From positions 1-64,000 of the forward strand of contig MU859087.1 of assembly GCA_033297205.1 (NCBI GenBank): a stretch of 64,000 bases of DNA. The letters are read 5' to 3'. The DNA is from Pseudoneurospora amorphoporcata. Lineage: Eukaryota; Ascomycota; Sordariomycetes; Sordariales; Sordariaceae. The notes beneath the pieces were generated by a model. It was not told the origin of the DNA. It saw only the letters and a list, made by a program, of their open reading frames with translations, and did no database searches. Every line of letters starts with the position of its first letter. The stretch's first letter is position 1. Both the position numbers and the translations under genes were made by a program. This document shows positions 24,001-35,750 of this stretch, piece by piece.

Positions 24001-27000
24001 GGATGAGGTTACCCTATGACAAAACGAATTCCGTTCCCCTGTCAGATGTTAACACAACCTACCTAGTCTAGCTGGCGTGTAGTATAGGTAGTGTACGTAT
24101 CGGTGAAGTTGTCTGTGAATGTGATCGTGGCCGGCGTCAGATACTTGTTGATTTGGACTTTCCCTTCCAGTTGGACTCGCCGCCCCTGCAGACACCCCTG
24201 GCAATGGACGTTGGACCCCTGAAGCTTCCCCTGGACACACATAGGCGCCTCTGGCAACGAGCGTAGAACATTACACCTCCTCGAGCGGGCCGTCAAGACA
24301 CTTGTACGTACCACACCATACCGACCACATGGCATACCTTAGCAAGGTCGTGGCCATCTTGCATAGCGTAAACTTGGCTTGACCCGAAAAAGAGATGCCC
24401 ATTTCGATCACCAGCCAGACTCCATTGGATGGATTTCTAGAAGCTTTGAAGAACAGCCTGATCCATTGCAATCTCTCGCCCGCGGTGTGTTCTCGAATCG
24501 AGCTAGAACACCGAGGCACGCGAGGGCAGGCCGCGGCATGGATGATGTTCCATACGGACTGCCATCGAGATGGCCCCGGAGGCGCATAAAGACGGGCACT
24601 TTCCATTGACTGACCCCCTCTGAATGTTTAGGCAATAGGGGGCGACTAGCTGGATTGAGCAATCCCAAGACTTTGGCCTGCACCTGGTTGCTGGTTCATG
24701 ATAACCCAACGGCCATTCCGTACCACTTACTATCAGCTGCAGGCCTTAGCGAATGCTTCCTGTCCTTACCTCCAAGGTAACCTACCTTACCTTACCTTTA
24801 GGTCTTTCCTTCTGCGCAACCCCGCCGTCTCTCATCTCTAACAGGACGGGACCTGGGTATCAGCAAATACCTGGCTGGCACTGGGTTTGCCGGGACCCAA
24901 GCAACAAGTCCAGAGGGGATGTTCCTGATTGGTATGGGTAAACAGGGTAAAACGAGCCGCGGACGTGACGACGGTACTGGAACACCTCTGCAGAGGTACC
25001 TAGGTAGATGAGGGTTGCTCCATGCCTTTAGCAACCGGAAGCTATACCTCTACCTCTGGGCCAAAGCCACCAGCCTCTTTGGTCACAACGCCGGCGGCAG
25101 GCACTATCGGTGTGCAGCACATTGCCCAGTTCGGTTTCCGCGGGGATATCCATGGTTGGAGAAGGAATTTGCAATTGGCGCTGGTGGAATTCACCGAATT
25201 GCTGGTTCAGTTGCCTAATCGTTTGTGGTCTTGTCTCGAGACGTGCCGTCCAAAAAAAAGCAAGGTTAAAGGGGTTGGGCTTGGGGCAAGTGCGAAATAA
25301 TTCTCTCCCCGCCAATGCCATCCAAACAAATGGAACCTTCTCACGCAACCCACTTCGACTCGGGGCGTAACACCATGGAAAAGTCCATACCTTAGTAGGT
25401 GCAAAGGAGATCAAGCTGAGCCACCACTGCTCGCGGTTCAGCCCCTGGACCTGCCCTTTCAGTTGGAATGCCCCTTTGTGGAAAGCCAACTGACAAACCA
25501 AGACGGGACTTGTCAACCCTCCATTGTCGCGGGCTGCGCCGTGATCGGCACCCCGTACCCACGGACGTGTTGCTGGCAAGCGGAAAGAGCCAAGAGTTGT
25601 CGAGCCAAGCGGGCTAAGCTGTGGTGGAGAGGTGAGTAAGTAATTACGAGCCTGTGGAAGAGTATGGTACCATGACCCCACACCGTACGGTTCCAGATCG
25701 CTGTGCCACACTGCACCAAGCGGCAGCCGCTCCGGAGGACGCTCCATCATTCCTCCACGCCAGTGCCCCCGCCATCAGACCTTGATCCACTTTTGGGACT
25801 CGACCACTACTGGCTCGTGATGCCTGTCATGCAAACTGCCCTCGGGAATCAACAACGACATCTCCCGTCTCAACAACACTGACTCACGTCAAGCTCCTCA
25901 ATCTCGACCCCCGCCGCCGACTCCCAATTGTGCGGGTGGACTATTGTGAACGGGGTATTCCACAAGAACTGAATGGCACCCCGATGACGGTCTTCCAAAC
26001 CCTCGACGGCTGCAATTCATGGCCGAGTCTAAAACGGTACGTCTTCCACGGGCTAGGCGGTTGTGCAGGGGCTGCATGGAAAAGGCCATATCCGTGCCAG
26101 AACTCAGAACGGCGTGTTAATATGGGACGAACTAACAATGTGACAGGAGTCAGTTCTCACTTTCTCAGGCCCATGACCCATAAGCGTCTCCGATGTTGAC
26201 CCCTGGTCAGAGAGATTCAATGTGCGTCACAGTTAAGGACCCACTGCCATGGCGCTGTGTTCAGTGGTGGCAGAGCACCATGGCAAGGGAACCCAGCAAC
26301 TTCTCATTGGCTCTTCGCCAAACACTCGCCTTCTGACTTTGCTGTGTGGTGTACCATTAACATTGTTTTATCCACGCAAAAGCTCACCGCGTGCTGCTTG
26401 GGGTCGTCGTCCTGGCAGACGGCTGGACGGCTGCTCCGAAGACCTTTCCAGAATATGACAGTCTGGTCCACCGTCTCGCCGTCAAGCTCTCGTCCTCCAG
26501 CTACCTTAGGAAAACACAGCTGGAGCCAAGCAGTCATGACCTCGCGTTTTGACGGGATTCGAGTGACCTCGGTACTTGGCAGGTTCGACATGGTGGTGAG
26601 AGCCAGGTCCTCGGTATTGTACAGATATGGTTGACTTTTAACACCGCCCAGCCGCAACTGAAATCCTTCCCGCCGCGGCTATCCTCAGTTGGCAGATCCT
26701 TGTCCTATCTAGCTGAGCTAACCTATGCGGTACATCTTGCACTAGCACGCACTGTTGTGTGCCTACTTTGGCGAACTGGCACTGGCAATGGCATGACTGA
26801 CACTTTGCTACCCAACCCTGTTTGCTCCCCACCGCGCCGACGTGGGTTCAACTGGGTCATGTACTGTCGAATCACCCATATCCGTGGACCGTGAAGGGGG
26901 CAGAGGAAAATCCACATCTCAGCTGTCAAAGACACCCTCAAGACTCTCCGGCCTTGGTGTGGTTATAGATCACGCATCATTCGCTACTCTCCGCTTCAGT

Positions 27001-29009
27001 TCCTTTCTACGGGAAACACCGGTGGCCTATAGAGTATAGCTCAAGCCCTCAACCCTGCTCCAACTCCATCAACCATATGGCTGACTGGTACTGGAGCCAG
27101 TGTAAAAGAAACAAGGAGAGGAAAAAAAAAAAAAAAAAAAAAAAGTCAGGGAACGCTACATTTACCTCGGAACCAGCCAGTCTAGCCCGGAGCGGAAGTA
27201 TATCTACCGTGACAAGTGAACTACGAAGCTTCATCCATGCTGCATGAACAAATCTCAGCTCCCTAGAGTTGGGGGTAGCTCGGCTTTTGCGGTTGAGCTA
27301 CCATGGATTTCCTGGCGGGCACTTGGATGCCTGGCATCTACCTGCCTCGGTCTTTGCTGTAGATTTCTGCGGCTTTCTTCGCTTGCTGCTGTTGCCAAAC
27401 TTTCACAGAGATACCGGTATCCAACGCGTATAATATTTGACTCTTCAACCCGACGATTATCCATGTAGGAAACCCTTCCGCCGACTGAGATCTGCGTGAA
27501 TGTGGCTAAACCGGGGTTAAGGAAAAAAAAAAAGAACAAAAAGACAACCCCCCCCTTCCCGCGTACACCTTTTAGCCCCTTGTGTCTCCTCGGGACCCTT
27601 GCTGATCATGGGTAGTTTATCCTGACCATTGGAGTTTCTTCACCGGCTGCCACCGACTGATCGACTAGCAGCACCATGGGAATGGGTACATTTGAGGCTA
27701 CTGACGCTTCTACCTCCTCCTCGTCCCACGGACCTTTTACTGGTCGGTAAACACTCGTCGCTTTCTCGGGAATGCCACCTAAATTTCTCCTTTTGTATCT
27801 CTGGTAGCTTCCTCCATATTCGACCCTTTGTGAATACTTCACAGTTCCGGACATATCGAGATCTGGGGGTATAATCGGTCTCTCCCGCCCCCCGTCGAGC
27901 GGCCCAGCTACCTTCACCGTCACTCAGTTCACTCCCTTAGGTTTCCTCAACGAGCAATACACAGGTGATTGTCTCTAGTTGGGTGTATGTTCATGTCACC
28001 ACGGTGCCGAGCTACTTACCTCATATGATTCCCATATCAAACAAGGACAAGACGTATACCTCCTGGTCCATGTCTCCTTCTGCTTACCCACACGCAACCG
28101 GTACTTAGAGCTACAGGGATACCTTCAACTTCTTATTCCACCAACGATTACTTGGTGGGAACTCACCCGCATACCCGCCCTCTTACCAGTGGTTCATCGG
28201 ACGATCACATTTCCACCCAGACATCGACACCCCTCAAGCTAGTAGCACCTTCCTTGAATACCATACCACCGGGAGGGCCCAGAGAGCCGCTACATCCCCG
28301 CCAACAATCATACCTATCGACTTCTCATGCACGGCCCCTCCGCTTCCTACCTGCTGGGAGAAAATTCTGGCCACTGGCACGCTGTCTAACTATCTTGTAG
28401 CCAGCTGTGCCCGACAATATTTCTCCCAGCTTGGCGGACCTGTCTTCCTTTTGACCAAGGATACACTCCTCAACCCTATGAGGACGCCGGCCACCTGCCA
28501 TACACGTCTTGCGAGGGTTTCTGGGTCCCTTCACATTAATCCAGAGTGTACTCCCGATCCACGCGGATCACAAAGCTTCTAATCTCCGGGGTCCTACAAC
28601 AAGGCTGGCCCGTGCCATTCATTGCCAGATACATCAGATCATCCACTACATCGACTTTCTCCTCTAATTCAGTTGTCCTGCACATCAGATCAACTTCACC
28701 CTACCCTTACTGGATGGATATCTCTCAACCCTTGAGTCGTCCTTATCAACAATTTCCTGACGAAACCTTCCGCCCACGATCAACTACCTACAGCTCGCGC
28801 ATCTACACAAATCTTACCCGTCTGCCATACGCAGTGCATGCCGGAGCATTCCATCGAAGACAGTTCTTCAGCACGAAAAGTTCAATGTGGTCCGAAAATA
28901 GCACCACGGACTAGACACGGAACCTGGGTTTTGGATAGGTTCCTCGTATACGGACAAACAGCGACAAACAATTATAGCACGCCCAACAAAAAGCTTCCGA
29001 GTTATCGCC
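21100..29009. other. 7.9-kb gene-free region upstream of the zinc-cluster regulator
   Basis: I find no supportable gene. The longest open frames (25028-25750 minus, 240 codons; 21899-22480 minus, 193 codons; 23131-23652 minus, 173 codons) have Trp/Cys/His-rich or shuffled compositions and no domain. A poly(A) run of about 23 lies at 27122-27144, and from about 27.5 to 29 kb the plus strand is C/T-rich with many short ATG frames, as in a long fungal 5' leader. TACCTAC/GTAGGTA words recur (for example near 24780 and 24995). Large non-coding upstream regions and upstream ORFs are typical of fungal developmental regulators, so I infer regulatory DNA and a long 5' UTR. A decayed repeat cannot be excluded. 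Confidence 0.5.
27122..27144. repeat. Poly(A) tract
   Basis: An uninterrupted run of about 23 A residues with no TSD-flanked retroelement upstream that I can recognise. It is probably a simple homopolymer tract. Length may vary or be misassembled. Confidence 0.8.
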
Positions 29010-31318
29010 ATGAGCGACTATTATCACCACTTTCTAACCTCGATGTCCGGTGGTGGAGGAAATCCTCCTCTAAGCCAACATGGGGCTTCCATACCTGTAC
29101 CACAAGCCCCGGTGTTAGGCTTAGGAACGACACCGATGTCTTCCGATTACCCAAACCTCGGTGGATATTTCAACGGATATGCGGAGCCTATTATGTTGAG
29201 CGCTCCCAAGGCTCAAAGAAGCCGTCGTAAGTCTGCGCCTGGATTGGACCACATCAAACATCGACGCACAAGGTCAGGCTGCTATACTTGCAGGAGCAGG
29301 CGAGTCAAGGTATTATACCCTGACAACGAGCGGATCATCGCAGTGCTAACAGGCTATAGTGTGATGAAACCCATCCAGTCTGCGAGAGTGCGCCAACCAG
29401 CTATCCTAGCCGCCGTGAATCAACGCGCTGACCTCACATTAGGATGCAGAAAGGGAAACCGAGAATGTGTCTACCCCGAACCGACACCACCGAAGGGATC
29501 AGTGAAGGATTTATCAGCCCACAGTCAGCAAGGAAGCCCTACGTCTTCACGTGGCGATGACGATGACGACGAAAATGGACAAGATGGGTTCCTAACGCCG
29601 ATCATGAATGAGGATGAAGAAGAAGCCGAAAGCGCGACAATGCAATCCTCGACACCGACCATTCCTCCACCACCAAGCGCATCGGCAACATCTTTAACTT
29701 TCAACCATAGACCCATAGACTCTGGGCAGGGGCCAGACGGGGACGTCCTGTTCTATCTCAACTACCACCGGGACCATATCACGCACTATCACTACTCCGT
29801 CGTGAATGATTCCGACAATTTTTTCCAGGGAATATTGACTGGATTGGCATTTCAGGATGAGGGCCTTCTCTATGCCGTGGTGGGGTTTGCCGCCTACCAT
29901 CATACCTTGCAAAATCCGGTAGGCGAGATCAAGGACTTCTTGCATTTCTATAATCGCAGTGTTACTTTACTGCTAGGGTTCTTGAAAAGGAAAGAAACCC
30001 ATACGGACATGACTCTGTTGACTATCTTGCAACTTGCCACCATCGAAGTAAGTATAACAACCCTCCCCTTCACAGCGATTGCGGATAAGCACTGACAGTA
30101 CGCAAGGAATATCTTGGCGATTGGGTCAACCTCATGGGCCATCAGAAGGCTGCCCTAGAAGTGCTGACTGAACTGTACACGCCACAAACGATTATGCAGA
30201 CCCCCGTAGGGCGCATGATCCTAACGTGGTATACACGGTTTGACGTGTTTACCGGCATAATGGGCAGTTCCGAAACCCTGCTTCCCCGGGAATGGTTCGC
30301 AGCATATGTCAATTACTACGAAACTCGAGGGGCAGAAGATCCCACTGAACTTTCCTACAAAATCGAGGTGTGCTCAGGACGACTACGTATGATATCCATG
30401 GAGATGTCGCTCTTGTTTGGAAGAGGTGCCAGGCAGGACGTGACGGAAGAGGAGTATACTGCCGAGCACTGCCGATTATATAATGCCCTCCACGAGTGGA
30501 AGAGCAGCTGGGATTCTGCCTTGGTAAACCCTGAGTTCCTCGTTGCGGATTTGCCGAGGAACGGGGCCGCAGAGACAGATCGCGTCTTTCAGCCGCTCAC
30601 ACCTGGCTTACTTTTCCGGCCTCCCCTTTTTGCCTCGACAATCCTGACTTGCGAATGGAACTCGATCGCATTGATACACGGAAGCCAGGGCGCGACAGAA
30701 CCCTCGAGTGAGAATATGGAGAAGTTGAGAAAGCACGCATATGTGGTATGCGAAATTATCGTGGCAGTCGAGGCATGGCCGCTTAGCCCCGCGGGAAGCC
30801 TGATAATCATGCAACCATGTCTCGGTATTGCGGCTTTATTTATCCACCAGGAGGAGGCCTCCCAATTCTGGATCAGGAAGAAGTTCGCATTGCTTGAAAG
30901 AATGGGGTGAGTACGAATATTTTCGCCCCCTGCCTGACCCACGAGAGCATGTTGAGCAAATGCGTTTCATTACAAGGCCATTCAGAATATAACTTCGACT
31001 CCCCGCTCTTTACAGGTTGCTGACGGAATGACTCTTTCATACAGATACATCTCATCCGGAACAATGCGGCTAAGAATGGCAGAGCTCTTCCGTGACGGGA
31101 GCTGTCTCCGCTGGTGGTTACCGAACGACGAAGGTTTTACGCCCTTGTTACAGAGCGTCCGGGCCTTTGCGGACGAGCGAAATGCCACGGCTGTGTCGAC
31201 ACAGAGCGGGAACCTGCGGCAGGTACGATCCGTGTTTTCCAGGATGGATATTCGACGAACAACGAGCCACGGCCAGGGCCAGTTGAGCGATGGGGTCAAC
31301 ACCATGCTTTTGGAATGA
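29010..31318 (+). CDS. Zn2Cys6 (zinc cluster) transcription factor
   Basis: Five exons (29010-29309, 29360-29387, 29443-30047, 30107-30906, 31045-31318) encode 668 residues. The DNA-binding domain spans three exons: CYTCRSRRVK ends exon 1, CDETHPVCER is exon 2, and CRKGNRECVYPEP starts exon 3. Together they give C91-x2-C94-x6-C101-x6-C108-x2-C111-x6-C118, a perfect Zn2Cys6 pattern, preceded by basic HIKHRRTRSG. An acidic stretch (DDDDDEN, NEDEEEAE) follows as a possible activation region. The remaining ~450 residues are a helical fungal regulatory domain (VLFYLNYHRDHITHYHYSVV, YLGDWVNLMGHQKAALEVL), resembling the Fungal_trans_2 type. The 28-nt exon 2 is supported by the cysteine spacing. The exon 4 acceptor (GCAAG|GAA) was chosen to keep ATIE-EYLGDW in frame. 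The target genes are unknown. The very long 5' region suggests complex control. Confidence 0.9.
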
Positions 31319-33056
31319 GAAGAGCGTGGATTGACGGGACGAGGACAAGGCCAGGACAGGCCAGGAAGGTAGAGAGAAAGAGAGCCGCTTACAACATGGA
31401 TTCGGTGTCCTAACGGCCGATTCATACGAAGCATAATATGGCTACGAATGATGTTTACGTCTCAACCGGACAGATTGTCGTTCTGCCTGGGCTGGACGGA
31501 CGGCTTATTCACTAATTGGAGCCAATCGCCAACAAACCAGCAGAAATACCAATCCAGACACAGAGCAAGAGGACAGGGAAGTGATCAATAATACAACCCA
31601 GCGACTGTTTGATCTCACTTCGTCTATCAGAGAACGTGATGTGTCTCTCCACACTCGGTGCTCTTCCCTTGGAGCTCTGCTTTCCAATTAACCACTCAGC
31701 AATGTCAGCACCTGAAACCCCCCATGGCAGCCACTAATCCATTGTGTGATTGAAAAACAAAACCGGACGTTGACCAGCAGAAAGAAAATTGGATGCGGCT
31801 CTTTCGTCCCATGCCGTGCGGCTGGGACGATCCTTTCGTAAAACGACGGTATAGGGTTAGGAGGAATGTTCCATCTTCCCTTCAGCTTTGGGGGCGGAAC
31901 GTGAATGTCCCGAACGAACGGATCGGCTCGCCAGTCACCAGTCACCCCTCGACCACTCACTCAATGCGTGCGGCTCTGCAACGTTTTGGCGCTACTCCAC
32001 CTACTACTACCCAGGTAAAGAAAGGTTGACTCGGGAAATTAAGAGTTTTTATGGATCACAATAACAGGGCGGCACTACACTACCAAGATGGACCATCAGT
32101 CAACAACAGCTTCGATATACCGGGCCTAGAAAAAGTTCCGATGCCGAGATTTTCAATCCTCTCTCTGCACATGAACCTGTCCCGTATATGTTCCATTTAC
32201 ATCTCTTCCTTATCCATTTGTTAGTTCTCAACTTTCCTTCTTTTCTTCTCGTATGTATAATTTGCTCCACTCTTAACTTTTAGCCGTATTATCTAATTTT
32301 CGTCATGCATTTTCCACATACACGCTCCTTTTTGGGGAGACAACTACACTGGTGTTATGTGGTCGTTTTAGTTCTAAACGATTGACTGTGTTTCTTGTAT
32401 TTGAGATTGGCTGAGGCGTACTTGCTTAGCATTGCTTTTCTTCTCCTTCTTTTTCTTCTTCTTCTTCTTTCTTTATTTTGTTTGTGTAATACTATTGACT
32501 TTGCGTTGAATCGGCATAATTCACCGTTGCCGAGAGTAGGCGGCCGATAGATCGGCGCGGATACACCACGTATGGGGTGTAAATAAAAGAAAAGGGGCGG
32601 AAAATGGGTTGGGTCTTTTCTGTAGATCAACAGAAGGAAGCGATAACAAGCAGCATGTCTATGAGGCCGGGAAACTGTTAACAAGCGAGTAAGCCGAAAA
32701 GTGGGGTCATACATGCACATACACTACTCTCCGGAGCCCTCCTCGAACCTGGACAGAATATCAAGACACTTCGCAATATTCCTTTGAAGCATGAAAAAAT
32801 AAAGCTGCACAGAAAAGAACTAGTGTCTTCTTTCCCAATCGTAATACAGCGCGCATTCTCAGTCATAAATTATACAACTAAAAGAAGCCCCGTGCGTGAG
32901 ACCAGCCCAGCCGCTTCGATTACCCATATCTGCCTTACTCGTCTTCGCTTTTACCGTCCCCTAATGATACCTCTTACGCTATGTTATAACAGTAGCCACA
33001 ATAGTGTTCATATGACGGTGAATCTTTCACATGGGCAACTCCCAATGACGGATTAT
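31319..33056. other. Convergent intergenic region with (CTT)n tract
   Basis: The 1.7 kb between two convergent 3' ends contains a C/T tract at about 32438-32475 (repeated CTT) and AT-rich stretches around 32200-32350, as expected of 3' UTRs and spacer. I see no gene. Confidence 0.6.
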
Positions 33057-35083
33057 CTAGTCCGCCCTTGGGGCCTGCTCGGCGGGAGGGGCCGTGGCCT
33101 CTTCATCCAACTTTTTTGCCTTTTCCTCATCCTTTCCCTCCTTTACGTCGCCCTTCTCTTTCTTCTCTCCCTCCTCTTGGGCGGTGTTTGTATCAGACTG
33201 CGCCGAGTCGCTCTCTGAAGTGCTTTCTTTCGTTTCGTAATGGTCATTTTGCTTCTCTCCGGACCCATTCTCGTTGGATTCCAGTGTCGGTTCCTCGCCT
33301 GCCGGCTTCTCCTCACTCTCAGCATCAGGAGCAGGATTTGTCGTGGGGATTTTGTCCAACTCCTGATCGTCCCCAATGGGATCATCATTGGCAGACCCAG
33401 AAGAGGATGCTGGCGTATCAACATCGCTATCTTCCGACTCCGACACTAATGTTGGGATTGCACTTGTTGCGACCTCATTGTGCGCAGCGACATCCGTTGA
33501 TTCCGGGCTTTCTTCTTGTTCGTTGCCTTGCTCTTTTACTTCATCATCATGATCGACTTTTGCGGACTCCTCCTTGGTTTCATCGCAAGTGCTTTCCTCT
33601 GTCGGCTGATCTTCAGATGCGTGTTCGCCATCTTGTACAGGTTCCTGAGCGCTCGTTGTTGCCTCCCCTGTGTCCCTTTCCGACTCTGATTTTTCTTTCT
33701 CCGGTTGTTGCAATCCGACAGGAGGCGAAGCTGCTGCTGTATCGGCGGGCGCCGAATCTTCGGTTTCCGTCGTTTCAGCTTCACTCGTCGGTTGATGGGG
33801 CGCCTGCGGCTCCGCAGCTCCGTGGTACACAATGACGGGAATATTGTCCGTTTCCATCTCTTCTTCCGTGGCCGGCTCCAATTCAGGAACCCTTCTGTGC
33901 GTGACCTTTGATTTTCCTCTCGTGTTCGCTGTGCTGCTGCCATCCTCCTCCTCCGCATCCGGAACAGTAGTCAGGGCACTGCCAACCGAAGGGCTGCTCT
34001 TAATATGCCGCCTCGTGTTGGTCCTCATGAGACTATCATCAGCAGCGGGCTCCCCAATCGGTGTTCCCCGGCTTGCTATCACTGGGGGCTTCGCAAAAGT
34101 AACGGACCCCCCAGGTTGATGTGTCTTGGGCTTCTCTATCGCGACTTGAGGAGCGTCATCATCGCCTGATGCAGTACTTGTGCTCTCCAGTCCCTCAGCC
34201 TCGGGAGGAAGCTGGAAGTTCTCGTGTTGGAGAGTCTTGAAATGATCGCAAACGGTTTTGAAAAAGATATAAAGACCCGTTTGGCCTTCGACAGCCCAGA
34301 AGACGCTGCGGTGTTGGAACCAGGCATGGGCAAACATACGGTGTAGACGGCGAAAGATATTGACCAAGTGCCTCAAAGCCAGGCTTTTGTCATGGGTGTC
34401 AACGAAGAAACGGCTGGGGAAGTACTTGGGATTGGTCACCGTGTTGGCCGCCCAATCAAGGGTGTGACAGCAATAGTCGATTGCGCAGCAGCTCTTGGGT
34501 GCATCATGGACGGCGCATAGGAACTGCCACTCGCTCGCACGCATTTCCGGGCAGGTGGCGGCGCTGCAGGGCGGCTCATCGAACAGGAAACCAACAATGA
34601 GGTTGTTGCATTGTGTGATCAAAAAACGGCAAAGCTCATACAGCCAGACCGTCTTGTCGATATGAGCAGGGGGCGTCGCAAGAATCTTGGCTGTCTCCCT
34701 CGTAATGGGAGTTGTGTTACCGGCCGTATGATGCCAATGGAGTGCTGCCAAATGCTCCTGGAGTTGGAAGGCCGAGTCGAGCTGCACGTCGCAACACAGA
34801 ACATGTCAGCCTCATTCTTGAACTGCTCAATGACTTCTTGAACAGTTAGATGGGATACCGGACGAACCTGGTGCAGAGGAACCAACGGAGGGCCGGCAGC
34901 CATATCGGCGGCCTTGGTGCCCGGATGGATGCGACGATGGGATAGCAGGTCTATCGTAGGCATCTCGTATTGTTGCGCCTGGCGGTTGGCGATGGGGCCC
35001 ATGGCTGGCGATTTGGGACCAATCTGGATCTCGGGGGCGGGCGGCGGGCTTGGGAGCCGAGGGGAGCTTGGAGGAAGCGACAT
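33057..35083 (-). CDS. mob3: Mob3/phocein-type protein with long acidic C-terminal tail
   Basis: Two exons (34868-35083, 33057-34781) encode 646 residues. The Mob fold lies in the first ~270: HPGTKAADMAAGPPLVPLHQ, spliced to LDSAFQLQEHLAALHWHHTA, then the zinc-binding segments CSAATCPEMRASEWQFLC and CCAIDYCCHTLDWA, and YFPSRFFVDTHDKSLALRHL, RMFAHAWFQH. The PGTKA motif and its 12-residue spacing to the LDS helix match animal phocein (Mob4), the STRIPAK component; in fungi MOB3 works there in sexual development, hyphal fusion and nuclear signalling. The remaining ~370 residues are Glu/Ser/Asp/Thr-rich and probably disordered. The 86-nt intron (34782-34867, GTTCGT donor, GCTGAC branch, GTGCAG acceptor) must be removed: reading through shifts the frame. 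The start is the ATG in a good context at 35083; the frame extends upstream without an ATG. Confidence 0.88.
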
Positions 35084-35750
35084 GATGGTTCTTCGCTCCC
35101 TGGACGTGATGCTCGGTGGAATGGCCAAGTTGAGACACGAAGCTACAACCGAGGCCACTGGACCAGCTCAAGCGCGTGCGATTCCCAGCTGTGCGTCTGT
35201 CACAATCGGTTCCCTTGCTCGTGGCTGGCTCGACTTCCTAGCGGTATGGATGGTGGTTGATTTCTGCTGGATCGATATGTCGGGGGAACAGATGAATCAA
35301 AGACGGGAGGAGGTTGGCACTTGACGGTCCAGATCTGGGTTCTACGGTTGCGGTGCCGTCAATGGGGGAAACTGCTGCCCCCTGTGCTGAGCTGGAGCCG
35401 AGATATGGAGGAGGGGGTAAGGTTCAAGTCTAGGCCAGCGGAAGGCGGGAATACGGGGTAGTAGTTACCTTGTGCCTGGCGCTAAGATCAAAGAGATGCC
35501 CAAGCTCCCAATCTACCTACACCAATCACTCCTTACAAGTATGTATGTAACGTAAATTACGGGTATACGTAATGGATGTGCGTCATGCCTTTTGTAACCT
35601 GAAGGGCGTGGGCCAACGATCTGTTCTTCCCAGGTAAATATTTACGTACCAATGGCCCTACAAGAAACCAATGGGTAAGGTGATCTATACACTCCAACAT
35701 TTCACGTCAACGTTTTGCGACCAAGAATCTTCGCTCGGCCTCAATTCAAT
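35084..35750. other. Divergent promoter region (mob3 / Zng1-type gene)
   Basis: A 667-nt head-to-head spacer between the Mob3 and GTPase genes that should hold both promoters. TACGTA-type words appear near 35548-35572 and 35640-35650. No gene is seen. Confidence 0.5.

Noticed and set aside
25028..25750. 240-codon minus-strand frame
   Set aside because: Composition is rich in Trp, Arg and Leu with no domain or splice pattern; it overlaps other equally long frames on the plus strand, as expected by chance.
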